From Myxococcota bacterium (GTDB lineage: Bacteria; Myxococcota_A; UBA9160; PR03): a stretch of DNA of 18,555 bases. Positions 6,530-14,514 of the stretch are shown one piece after another; positions within the stretch are counted from its first letter, which is position 1; every line of letters starts with the position of its first letter. The translations under genes and the position numbers were made by a program. The stretch lies in assembly GCA_030066475.1 (NCBI GenBank), contig JASJBO010000077.1:1-18555 (forward strand). Direction: 5' to 3'. The notes under the pieces are model-generated. The model had not been told where the DNA came from. It searched no databases and saw nothing but the letters and a program-made list of their open reading frames with translations.

Positions 6530-9500
6530 GTGGTCTACCGCTTCGGGAGCTACGAGCTCGACGACGAGCGCAGCGAGCTGCGCCGCGGCGGCGAGCCGCT
6601 CGCGATCCAGCCCAAGCCGCTCGGCCTGCTGCTGCTCCTGGTCCGAGACCGCGACCGCGTCGTCGGACAGGACGAGCTGCTCGACGCGCTCTGGCCCGGG
6701 ACCGCCGTCACGCCTGGGTCGCTGACGCGCGCGGTGAGCACCGCGCGCCGGGCGATCGGCGACACCCGCCAGGGCGTGCTGATCCGCAGCTACGCCCGAC
6801 GCGGCTACCGCTTCTGCGGCGACGTGGTCGAGCTCGGAGGCCAGCCAGAGCCGCTCGCGGCCGACACGCCGCCGGCCGAGGCGCCCGAGCGGCGCGCCGG
6901 CACCCGGAGCGAGCCCTTCGTGGGGCGCGACGACGCCCTCGCCGCGCTGCGCCGGGCCTGGACGCAGGCCGAGAGCGGACGCGGGGCGGTGGTGGTCGTG
7001 AGCGGCCCCCCCGGCGTGGGCAAGACCCGCCTGGTCGAGGTGTTCGGCGACGAGCTGCGCGGGCGCGGCGAGCGCGTCTGGGTGGGCCGCTGCCGCGACA
7101 GCGAGGGCGTCCCCGCCTACTGGCTCTGGGTCCAGGTGCTGCGCGCCCTGCTCGAGGACTCCGACCCGCAGCGGGTGATCGAGCAGATGGGCCCGGGCGC
7201 CCACGAGGTGGCCGACCTGGTGCCGGAGCTGGCCGCCGCCCGCGCCGACACGGCAGCGCGCGGCGAGCCGTCCCCGGAGCAGAGCCGCTTCCTGTTCTTC
7301 GACGCCCTGACGCGCACGCTCGCGGCGGCGGGCCGCGCGCGGCCGGTCACGCTGGTGCTCGAGGACCTGCAGTGGGCGGGCCGGGGCTCGCTGCGCCTGT
7401 TCGAGCACCTGGCCAGCGAGCTGCGGAACGCCCGCCTGCTGGTGCTGGCGACCGTGCGCGACGAGGCGCGCGAGCGCCACCACCCGCTCAACCGCGCGCT
7501 GTCGATCCTGGCCCAGCAGGACCACGCCTCGCGCCTGGCGCTGGAGGGCTTCGCCGCCGACGAGGTGGCGCGCCTGCTCGAGGCGGCCCACGGCGCCCCG
7601 CCGCCGGCCCGCCTCGCCGAGCAGGTGCTCGCGCGCACCGAGGGCATCCCGCTGTTCGTGCGCGAGGTGGTGCACCGGCTCGCCGACGCCGGCCACCTGG
7701 AGCAGGCGTCGCTGCCCCAGGACCTCGAGATCGAGCTGCCGCCGCGGGCGCGCGACCTGCTGCTGCGCACCGTCGAGAGCCTGTCGGACGCCTGCGTCAC
7801 GCTGCTCGGCTCCGCGGCCGTGCTCGGCCGCGAGTTCGCGCTGCCGCTGCTCGCCGCGGTCGGGGGCACCGGGCGCGCGGACGCGCTCGACCAGCTCGAC
7901 GAGGCCGCGCGCGCCGGCGTCGTGGTGCCGACCGAGGGCAGCGCCGGCACCTACCGCTTCGCGCACGCGCTGTTCCAGGAGCTGATGCTCGAGGGCCTCC
8001 CGGTGGGACGGCGGGCGCGCCTGCACCACGCGGCAGCCCAGCGCCTCGAGTCGCAGCACGCGACGGACCCCGAGCTGGTGATCAGCGAGCTGGCCCATCA
8101 CTATCACCAGGGCCTGGCCGTCGCCGACGCCGGGCGGGCGCTCTACGCCGCAGAGCGCGCCGCCGCGCGCGCCGAGCAGCTGCGTGCCTGGGAGGAAGCC
8201 GCGCTCCACTACCGGCAGGCGCTCGACGCCATCGAGCACCTCGACCCCTTCGACCCCGAGCGCCGGCTCGCGACGCTGCTGCGGCTGGGCGAGGCGTGCC
8301 GCTTCGCGGGCGACCGCACCCAACGCCTCGAGGTGCTGACCGAGGCGCTGCGGGCCGCGCGCTCGCTCTCGCGCCCCGCCGAGTTCGCGCGGGCCGCGAT
8401 CGCCTACAGCGACCTCACCGAGTGGGGCCCGCGCGACCCGCGCGCGGTGCCGATCCTCGACGAGGCGCTCGAGCGGGTCGGGCCCGAGCCCAGCGTCGCG
8501 CGCGCGCGCCTGACCACGCGCCGCGCCTTCCTGCGCCCCGAGGCCCGCGAGGACGCGGCCGTCTTCGCGCGCGAGGCCGTGGCCCTCGCCGCCGAGGTGG
8601 GCGACGGCGAGACCCTGCAGGAGGCGCTCTACCTGCTGCTCGTGATCCTGGGCGGCCCGCACCACATGACCGAGCGCGAGCAGATCACGCGCGAGATGGG
8701 CCGCGTCACGTCCGGCCTGGCCTACCGCGACCTGGCCATGATCGCGCACCTCGACGTGGCGTCGGACCGCCTCGCGCTCGGCGACGGCGACGGCGCGCGC
8801 GGCTGGCGCCGCACGGCCACGCACGTGGCGGGTGACCTCCCGCACCCCGGACTGGTGTGGCACCTCCTGGTGTTCGACGCCGGCCTCGCCCACCTGGAAG
8901 GGCGCTTCGACGACGCCGAGCAGCTCGCCCGCGAGGCCTGGCTGCTGGGCGAGCGGATCGGGCACCCCTACGCGCGCGCCAACCACCTCGGCGTGCTCGG
9001 GCTGGTCCTGCGCGATCGCGGCGAGCCCGCGGCGCTGGTCGAGCTGTTCGCCGAGACCTCCCGGCGCCGCACGCCCGGCAACCAGTGGTCGCGCGCCCTG
9101 TACGCGTCGGCCCTGGCGGCGGTGGGCGAGCGGACGACGGCGCGCGCGCTGCTGGACGAGATCTTCGAGGACGGACTCGACGGGATCCGCACCATCCGCA
9201 AGACCAACAGCCTGGTCGCGATCGGCGAGCTGTGCGCCGACCTCGAGGACGGCGATCGCGCCCAGGAGGTGTGCCGGCGACTCGAGCCGCTCGCCGACCA
9301 GCACGGCGTGTTCCCGATTCCGGTGGCCTACACCGGCCCCGTCGCGCACACGCACGGGCGCCTGCTCGAGCTGCTCGGGCGCGCCGACGAGGCCGCCGAG
9401 CTGTACGAGGAGGCGCTCGCCTCGGCCGAGTCCCTCGGAGCCCGACCGGCCGCCGCGCGCGCGCCCGTGGCCTGGGGCACCGTGGCGACGCGGCGGCCGC

Positions 9501-9616
9501 GGCTGCGCGCGCGCTCGCGGGAGCGCCTGGAGCGGGGCGCCGCGCTCGCCGCGCAGCTCGGCATGCGCGCGCTGGGCGAGCGCGCGCGGCAGCAGCTGGC
9601 TGCGCTACCCGACTGA
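6530..9616 (+). CDS. Large regulator: OmpR/CadC-type winged helix, P-loop ATPase, TPR-like repeats
   Basis: A 1028-residue multidomain protein. Residues about 4-98 are a Trans_reg_C winged helix (FGSYELDDERSELRRGG at the start, SYARRGYRF at 88-95). About 128-420 is an AAA/STAND-like ATPase opening with FVGRDDALAAL. Walker A is GPPGVGKT (159-166, K165) and Walker B is LVLEDLQW with E278 and D279. From about 500 to the end the protein is alanine-rich and helical with TPR-like periodicity, typical of ligand- or partner-sensing arms in such regulators. It probably binds DNA when the ATPase switches on an unknown signal. The start is GTG 6530: it is the only standard start in frame between the methyltransferase stop and the winged helix, although the frame stays open further upstream. 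There is no ribosome binding site. The UPF0178 gene follows after 35 bp. Confidence 0.88.
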   Translation: MVYRFGSYELDDERSELRRGGEPLAIQPKPLGLLLLLVRDRDRVVGQDELLDALWPGTAVTPGSLTRAVSTARRAIGDTRQGVLIRSYARRGYRFCGDVVELGGQPEPLAADTPPAEAPERRAGTRSEPFVGRDDALAALRRAWTQAESGRGAVVVVSGPPGVGKTRLVEVFGDELRGRGERVWVGRCRDSEGVPAYWLWVQVLRALLEDSDPQRVIEQMGPGAHEVADLVPELAAARADTAARGEPSPEQSRFLFFDALTRTLAAAGRARPVTLVLEDLQWAGRGSLRLFEHLASELRNARLLVLATVRDEARERHHPLNRALSILAQQDHASRLALEGFAADEVARLLEAAHGAPPPARLAEQVLARTEGIPLFVREVVHRLADAGHLEQASLPQDLEIELPPRARDLLLRTVESLSDACVTLLGSAAVLGREFALPLLAAVGGTGRADALDQLDEAARAGVVVPTEGSAGTYRFAHALFQELMLEGLPVGRRARLHHAAAQRLESQHATDPELVISELAHHYHQGLAVADAGRALYAAERAAARAEQLRAWEEAALHYRQALDAIEHLDPFDPERRLATLLRLGEACRFAGDRTQRLEVLTEALRAARSLSRPAEFARAAIAYSDLTEWGPRDPRAVPILDEALERVGPEPSVARARLTTRRAFLRPEAREDAAVFAREAVALAAEVGDGETLQEALYLLLVILGGPHHMTEREQITREMGRVTSGLAYRDLAMIAHLDVASDRLALGDGDGARGWRRTATHVAGDLPHPGLVWHLLVFDAGLAHLEGRFDDAEQLAREAWLLGERIGHPYARANHLGVLGLVLRDRGEPAALVELFAETSRRRTPGNQWSRALYASALAAVGERTTARALLDEIFEDGLDGIRTIRKTNSLVAIGELCADLEDGDRAQEVCRRLEPLADQHGVFPIPVAYTGPVAHTHGRLLELLGRADEAAELYEEALASAESLGARPAAARAPVAWGTVATRRPRLRARSRERLERGAALAAQLGMRALGERARQQLAALPD

Positions 9617-9651
9617 AGCACCGGCTTCCCCCCGCCACCGCGAGGATCCCG

Positions 9652-10110
9652 ATGGTCCGAGTCTTCGTCGACGCCGACGCCTGCCCCGTCAAGGACGAGG
9701 TCTACGTGGTCTCCACGCGCTACGGCCTGCCCGTGACCCTGGTCGCCAACGCGCCGATGCACGTCCCCAGAGAGCTCGGCGCCGAGCTGGTGGTCGTGGG
9801 CGACGCGCCCGATGCGGCCGACGACTGGATCGCCGAGCGGGCAGGCGCGGGCGACGTCGTCGTCACCGCCGACATCCCGCTGGCCGCGCGCTGCCTCGAG
9901 GCCGGCGCCCGCGTGCTCGGCACGAACGGCCAGCCGTTCACCGAGGACGCGATCGGCGGCGCCCTCGCGATGCGCGAGCTGAAGTCGCAGCTGCGCGACG
10001 CGGGCGTGCAGACGGGCGGTCCCCGGAGCCTCTCCGAGAAGGACCGCTCCCGCTTCCTCTCCAGACTGGACGAGATGGTGCAGCGGACCCTGCGCGAGCA
10101 GCGCGATTGA
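9652..10110 (+). CDS. yaiI: UPF0178 (DUF188) family protein, YaiI-like
   Basis: A 152-residue protein matching the UPF0178/DUF188 family (E. coli YaiI, Bacillus YqxD) over its whole length. It opens with the signature FVDADACPVKDEV (5-17) and carries the later family segments DDWIAERAGAGDVVVTADIPLA and TNGQPFTEDAI. The aspartate-rich start and the DVVVTADIPLA strand recall PIN/NYN-type metal-dependent nuclease folds, but the molecular function is not established. Length is normal for the family. ATG 9652 follows a GAGGA ribosome binding site. It lies 35 bp after the winged-helix regulator and may be cotranscribed with it; it ends 28 bp from the convergent aldo/keto reductase. Confidence 0.92.
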   Translation: MVRVFVDADACPVKDEVYVVSTRYGLPVTLVANAPMHVPRELGAELVVVGDAPDAADDWIAERAGAGDVVVTADIPLAARCLEAGARVLGTNGQPFTEDAIGGALAMRELKSQLRDAGVQTGGPRSLSEKDRSRFLSRLDEMVQRTLREQRD

Positions 10111-10138
10111 AGCTGGCAGTCCGACTCCCGCCGGCCTC

Positions 10139-11374
10139 CTAGCCGAGCGTCCGCGCCGCCTCGCGGGTCAGGCGCGCGATCGGGATGCCGTTGGGGCAGG
10201 CGCCCGCGCAGGGCGAGCCGTCGCAGGCGAGGCACGGCGAGGCGTCGTGCGCGAGCTGCGCGTACTCCTCGCGCGCGAACTCGAGGTCCCCGTAGTCGAC
10301 GGCGTACATGCGGGTGCGCAGCACCTCGGAGATTGCCACGCCCGACGTGCAGCTCGTCTCGCACAGCCCGCAGCCGTGCTGACAGTAGGCGCGTCCGTTC
10401 ATCGCCGCGTAGCGCCCCAGCAGCTCGAGGTCGCGGCGCGACACCTGCGTGCTGCCCGAGGCGCCCAGGAACTCGTCGACCATCTCGGGCTCGTTCATCG
10501 AGATCACCAGCGCGTCGACGTTGCGGTCCGAGAGCACCCAGCGGAACGCCGCCTGCGCGAAGGTGCCCCCCTCGCGCTCGTAGGGCCGCATGTCGTTGGC
10601 GCGCGCGCCCATCAGGGTCTTCATCGCGACGGTCCCGACGCCCTCCTTCCGGGCGCGCTCGAGCACGCGCGGCAGCTCGGGCTGGAGCGTGATGAAGTCG
10701 AAGGTGGTCAGGAAGCGCTGATAGAAGGCGGGGTCCTGCCCGAAGTTGTAGGCCACCAGGATCACGTCGAGCAGCCCGTGGTCGAGGCCGTAGTCGATCG
10801 ACTCGATCAGCTTGCCGGCGTGGCCCGAGAGGCCGCGGTAGCGGATCTTCCCCTGCTCCTTGGCGCGCTCGGTGAACTCCCCCCACTCGGGGTTCGCCAT
10901 CCGGTCGACCTCGTTGACCGCGTGGTTGAAGTAGACGTCGACGTAGTCGGTGCGCAGGCGCCGCAGGCTGCCCTCGAGCGCGCGCATCATGTCTTCCACG
11001 CGATCGTCGGCCTCGGCCTTGGTCTTCGAGGTGATGTAGACGCGATCGCGCACGTCGTGCAGCGCTTCGCCGATCGCCGCCTCGGACCTGCCGCCCTTGT
11101 AGCCTTCGGCGCTGTCGAAGTAGTTGACGCCGCGCTCGTAGGCGTGGCGCACCACCTTCGGGTCGCGCATGCGGCTCGACCCGAACGAGACGTCGGAGAT
11201 CTTCAGGTCGGTGCGGCCGAGCGGGACGTAGCGGCGCACCCGCGGCTCGGCGGCGTCGGCGCCGGATCCCACGGCGGGTGCCAGCAGCGTCGCGGCGCCG
11301 GCGGCCCCCGCCTTGAGCAGCTCGCGCCGCAGGATGCCGGGCCGCGGGATCGGAAACGGGGTCGGGTCCGTCAT
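10139..11374 (-). CDS. Tat-exported aldo/keto reductase with C-terminal two-cluster ferredoxin-like region
   Basis: A 411-residue protein. Residues 1-42 are a twin-arginine signal (R16-R17 in ILRRELLKAG, then an Ala-rich hydrophobic stretch and ADA). The body is an AKR barrel with the tetrad D87, Y92 (NYFDSAEGY), K117 (YITSK) and H151 (VYFNH). The C-terminus has two four-cysteine sets: C331-C335-C338-C342 (CX3CX2CX3C) and C381-C384-C389-C393 (CX2CX4CX3CP), consistent with two [4Fe-4S] clusters. This domain order fits the AKR/ferredoxin family found in anaerobes and deltaproteobacteria; redox chemistry in the periplasm is expected, with unknown substrate. Tat export fits a cofactor folded in the cytoplasm. 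The ATG overlaps the TGA of the OmpA-domain gene by 4 nt (ATGA), indicating translational coupling. It is last in the three-gene operon. Confidence 0.92.
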   Translation of the reverse strand: MTDPTPFPIPRPGILRRELLKAGAAGAATLLAPAVGSGADAAEPRVRRYVPLGRTDLKISDVSFGSSRMRDPKVVRHAYERGVNYFDSAEGYKGGRSEAAIGEALHDVRDRVYITSKTKAEADDRVEDMMRALEGSLRRLRTDYVDVYFNHAVNEVDRMANPEWGEFTERAKEQGKIRYRGLSGHAGKLIESIDYGLDHGLLDVILVAYNFGQDPAFYQRFLTTFDFITLQPELPRVLERARKEGVGTVAMKTLMGARANDMRPYEREGGTFAQAAFRWVLSDRNVDALVISMNEPEMVDEFLGASGSTQVSRRDLELLGRYAAMNGRAYCQHGCGLCETSCTSGVAISEVLRTRMYAVDYGDLEFAREEYAQLAHDASPCLACDGSPCAGACPNGIPIARLTREAARTLG

Positions 11375-13104
11375 GGCCGTCCCTCCTCGCCCCCGAGTAT
11401 AGACCCCGGCCCGACCAGCCAGGCTTCGAGCCGGCGGTTGGGCTGCTGCGCGGCGAAGCTCCCGTCGGGCGGCACCAGCGGCCGGGTCCCGCCCAGCCCG
11501 CGCACCTGGAGCTGGCCGGGCGCGAGATGGCCGCGGTCCAGCAGCCACTCGTGGACCGCCAGCGCCCGGCGCACGCTCAGGTCGAGCTGCGCCCGGGGGT
11601 CACCGGCCGCGTCGGTATGCACCTCGAGCACCGCCGGGCGCTCCGGGTGCAGGCTCAGCAGGTTGGCGAGCCGCGACAGCTCGACCTGGCCGGCGGGCAG
11701 GATCTGGTCGCCGCCCGCGTCGAAGATCGGATCGGTCGGCAGGTAGACGCGCCGCGACCCGGCCGCGGGACCGAAGAAGGCCTCGGGCCGGCGATTGGCG
11801 TGCTCGACGGAGATGCGCACCAGCTCGCGCGCAGCGCGCGCGTGATCGGCTGCGACCCAGCCGCCCCGCAGGCTCTGCGGGACCCTCGACGCGGGACGCG
11901 CGGATGCGGGCGGGAGCGACTGCTGCGCGGGCCGGCCGCTGGGGACCGCCGGCGGGGTCTCCGGCCCGGCGCTCTCGCCGGCAGCCAGGCCCGCGGATCC
12001 AACGGCTCCCGCGAGCCCCGAGAGCGCCGTCCCGTCGGGAGCTCCGGGTGCGCCAGCAGGGGCCGACGCGCCGCCGGCTGTGGCTCCGCCGCTGGCGAGC
12101 GGGGCAATGCCGGCCGCGCGCGGCGCTCCGGGCGCAACGGCCGCACCCGACGGCATCACCGGCCAGCGCCCGTCGGGACCGGTGCGCGGCCGCGGCGCGT
12201 GCGCAGGCGGCGGTGCGGGCGCCGCCGCCTCCGCGGGCGCGGCGCACCCACCAGCCAGCGGCCAGCAGCTCGCGCACACGACCACGGCCCAGCCCGCCGC
12301 CGACAGCACCGGTGCCCAGCGTGCGCGCACCAGTCCGGCGGCGACCACGGGCGCCGCCAGCCAGGGCAGGCTCGCCAGCGCGGCTGCGCCGCAGCCGGCC
12401 CGCCACCACGCCAGCACCGGCTCGGCGTGCCACACCCCCTGCCCGAGCAGGATCGCGACGCCCAGCCAGGCGTGCAGCGCGGCGGGCCCGAAGGCCAGCC
12501 GCCGGGTCAGGCGCCGCAGCAGCAGAGCGAGACCGACCGGCGCACCCCAGAGCGTGGCCGCCGCGCCACCGCAGGCGAGCGCGAAGGCGAAGGTGACGGC
12601 GCCGAGCACCAGCAGGGCGAGCGTCCAGCGCAGGCGCGCGTACACGACACCCGCGTGCGTCTCCGGGACCCCGCTCGCCGCGGCCGCCCCCGCCCGCTCC
12701 CGCTGGGGCGCGGGCCCGGCGGCGCGCTCCCGGACGGGGGGCGGCGTGAGCCGGGCCTGGATGGTGCCCTCGATCGTGCCGAACGAGCGTCCGCGCGACT
12801 CGGCGGGATGGCGCAGCCGCCAGTCGCGCAGCCGCACGTCGAACAGCGGCCGCTCCGAAGCCGCAGCACCGTCGAGCAGCGGCAGCGCGACCCGCTCGAT
12901 CCGGACCTGGCGGATCTCCTTGGGCTCACCCGGCGGGTCGGTCTCGAGCGGCTCGGGCACCAGCTCGAAGTCGCGGACCGAGCCCGACCGGATCTCGAAG
13001 CTGAAGCGCCGCGCACCGGACGGATCGCCGCTCTCGCGCGCGAGCCGACTGCCGGTGTAGACCCCGACGAAGCGCCCCTGGATCCACTCGTCGCTCACGG
13101 TCAC
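11371..13104 (-). CDS. Multi-TM protein with Pro/Ala-rich linker and C-terminal OmpA domain
   Basis: A 577-residue protein. About 1-155 is a soluble N-terminal region of no recognised family. Residues 157-288 hold four or five hydrophobic segments. Residues 288-412 form a Pro/Ala/Gly-rich linker. Residues 453-565 are an OmpA-type peptidoglycan-binding domain (VYLPTDPIFDAGG, LEVHTDAAGD, QPNRRLEAWL). D498 and R513 sit at the same 15-residue spacing as the Asp/Arg pair that holds diaminopimelate in Acinetobacter OmpA. The protein would anchor an inner-membrane complex to the cell wall. The start is GTG 13104, overlapping the upstream TGA (GTGA); GTG 13098 is an alternative. The reading frame stays open far upstream through the DUF4407 gene, but that part has the composition of a shadow frame. 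The partners are DUF4407 before it and the Tat-targeted AKR after it. Confidence 0.85.
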   Translation of the reverse strand: MTVSDEWIQGRFVGVYTGSRLARESGDPSGARRFSFEIRSGSVRDFELVPEPLETDPPGEPKEIRQVRIERVALPLLDGAAASERPLFDVRLRDWRLRHPAESRGRSFGTIEGTIQARLTPPPVRERAAGPAPQRERAGAAAASGVPETHAGVVYARLRWTLALLVLGAVTFAFALACGGAAATLWGAPVGLALLLRRLTRRLAFGPAALHAWLGVAILLGQGVWHAEPVLAWWRAGCGAAALASLPWLAAPVVAAGLVRARWAPVLSAAGWAVVVCASCWPLAGGCAAPAEAAAPAPPPAHAPRPRTGPDGRWPVMPSGAAVAPGAPRAAGIAPLASGGATAGGASAPAGAPGAPDGTALSGLAGAVGSAGLAAGESAGPETPPAVPSGRPAQQSLPPASARPASRVPQSLRGGWVAADHARAARELVRISVEHANRRPEAFFGPAAGSRRVYLPTDPIFDAGGDQILPAGQVELSRLANLLSLHPERPAVLEVHTDAAGDPRAQLDLSVRRALAVHEWLLDRGHLAPGQLQVRGLGGTRPLVPPDGSFAAQQPNRRLEAWLVGPGSILGGEEGRP

Positions 13105-14369
13105 TGGCGCGTTTCGACGCGTCTCAGGTGCCCGTCGGCCGCGCGGCGCGACGGGGCGGCCGTCTCGGCACCGGCCAGCAGGCGGCGACGCGCCTCTGCG
13201 AACGCGACCTCCGCCTCGTGGTAGACGTCCACGCGGATCTCCTCGTCGGTGTCGGCCAGGTAGATCTGGGCGTCGGCCTCGATGCCGGCGCGCGCGGTCG
13301 CGATGCGGATCTCGTTCTCGAGCAGGAAGTCGTAGGCGCCCTTGCGCAGCATCATCTTGAAGAAGATCGGCCCGGTCTCGATCGCGATCAGCAGCAGCAG
13401 GATGAAGATCGGCACCGGGCCGCCGATCTCGTGCGAGATCTGGATGCGCTTCATCAGCCCGTCGAGGCTGCGCGCCTGGCGCACGTTGCTCTCGCGCGCG
13501 GCCGCGAGGCGGCCGTCCACGGCGGCCAGCTCGGCCTTCCAGCGCTCGATCTCGGCGAGCACCGGCTCGTTCTTCTGGGCGTCGCGCGCGCGGTCGCGCT
13601 CGAGCTCGGTGAGCATCTGGTCGAGGTTCTCGCGCTTGTCGCGCCAGGCCGGGCCGCGGCCCGCGACGCCGCTGCCGGTCTTGCCCTCCGCCTCGAGCTC
13701 GAGCAGCCGGCGCTGCTGGTTGATCTCGAGGCGGCGCCGCTCGAAGTAGCCCTCGCGCTCGTCGAGGCGGTCCATCGAGGCGGCGATGCGCGCGCGCAGC
13801 TCGTCCACCGTCGCCTGGAAGGTCTGCTCGGTGTGCTGGTGGAGCTGGGCGAGGTACTCGTTCTGCTCCAGCTCGAGCTGCGCGTCGATCTCGGGCTTGA
13901 GCACGCGGATCTCGAGCGGGGCCGAGATGCAGACACCGATCAGGATCGCCATCGCGAGGCGCGGCAGCGCCTGCACCAGCTCGGCCAGCGTGATGCGCTC
14001 CGTTCCGTCGCCCTTGCCGGTGCTCGACACGATGAAGCGGTCGAGGTTGAAGATCACGAGCGCCCAGACCAGCCCGGCCCCCACCGCCAGGACGAGGGTG
14101 GTGGGGTCGACCTGCCGGTCGAGCGCCGTGCCGGTCTTCGGCTCGAACACCGTGTAGAACGCGTAGGAGCCCGAGGCGAACGCCAGCACCGCCGTGGCCA
14201 GCACCACGCCGCCGATGCCCTGGAACTTCACCCAGTCGGTCTGCGGGCAGCGCGCCAGCACCGGCGCGTCGGCACCCGCGCACGACCACAGGAAGCGCGT
14301 CACCGGGCCCGGCCGCCGGCGCGCGAGCACCGGCGCCTGGGGCGCGGTTCGTTGCGGCGGCTGGCCCAC
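13101..14369 (-). CDS. DUF4407 family membrane/coiled-coil protein
   Basis: A 422-residue protein matching DUF4407. The N-terminal signature is FLWSCAGADAPVLARCP (26-42) followed by GIGGVVLATAVLAF. Predicted membrane helices lie at about 52-75, 92-109 and 136-154. A long charged, Glu/Arg-rich coiled coil follows (about 160-325), then a fourth helix at GGPVPIFILLLLIAIETGPIFF (about 333-354) and a charged C-terminal tail. Both IFNLDRFIVSS (106-116) and the ETGPIFFKMM segment are family hallmarks. Function is unknown; the layout suggests a membrane scaffold with an extended helical arm. The start is GTG 14369 with a clear ribosome binding site (GGGAGGA). It is the first gene of the operon with the OmpA-domain protein (4-nt overlap) and the AKR, and diverges from the sulfatase across 145 bp. 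Confidence 0.9.
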   Translation of the reverse strand: MGQPPQRTAPQAPVLARRRPGPVTRFLWSCAGADAPVLARCPQTDWVKFQGIGGVVLATAVLAFASGSYAFYTVFEPKTGTALDRQVDPTTLVLAVGAGLVWALVIFNLDRFIVSSTGKGDGTERITLAELVQALPRLAMAILIGVCISAPLEIRVLKPEIDAQLELEQNEYLAQLHQHTEQTFQATVDELRARIAASMDRLDEREGYFERRRLEINQQRRLLELEAEGKTGSGVAGRGPAWRDKRENLDQMLTELERDRARDAQKNEPVLAEIERWKAELAAVDGRLAAARESNVRQARSLDGLMKRIQISHEIGGPVPIFILLLLIAIETGPIFFKMMLRKGAYDFLLENEIRIATARAGIEADAQIYLADTDEEIRVDVYHEAEVAFAEARRRLLAGAETAAPSRRAADGHLRRVETRQ

Positions 14370-14514
14370 GGGTCCTCCCGCTCGCGCGCCGAAGCGGCGG
14401 CGCTGGGAGCTTCATCGGCCGAAGCCGGTACGCGATCGAGCGCAATCGGCCGGCCGGCTCCCGCGGGGAAGGCGAGGCTATGCTGCGCCCTGGGGATCGG
14501 CTGCGGAGTGGTCG
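14370..14514. other. Divergent intergenic region between DUF4407 operon and sulfatase
   Basis: 145 bp must hold promoters for both directions. On the plus strand TATGCT at 14479-14484 is -10-like, 30 bp before the sulfatase ATG, and GGAG at 14505-14508 is a plausible ribosome binding site; no good -35 hexamer is seen. I found no convincing promoter for the minus-strand operon and no strong operator. Confidence 0.4.

Noticed and set aside
6515..9355. A 946-codon open frame on the minus strand opposite the regulator gene
   Set aside because: Long antisense frames without stops are expected at this GC content. The translation is low-complexity (Arg/Ala/Gly/Leu/His) with no domain.
10111..10138. 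Short symmetric AGTC-C-GACT between the UPF0178 and AKR genes as a terminator
   Set aside because: A one-base loop cannot form, the stem is four pairs and there is no T run.
11371..14369. Reading the DUF4407/OmpA pair as a MotA/MotB or Zorya ZorA/ZorB stator
   Set aside because: The OmpA-domain protein has several TM segments rather than one N-terminal helix with an ion-binding Asp, and DUF4407 lacks recognisable MotA features. Only the general idea of a wall-anchored complex is kept.
11371..14445. A single 1024-residue minus-strand open frame that could be read as one giant OmpA-domain protein
   Set aside because: Upstream of 13104 the translation is Arg/Ala/Gly-rich nonsense overlapping the well-conserved DUF4407 gene in another frame. 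The GTGA overlap marks the true start.
14410..14460. GC-rich partial palindromes (GGCCGGCCGG type) upstream of the sulfatase as operators
   Set aside because: Such runs are expected by composition and have no clear two-arm structure or position relative to a promoter.
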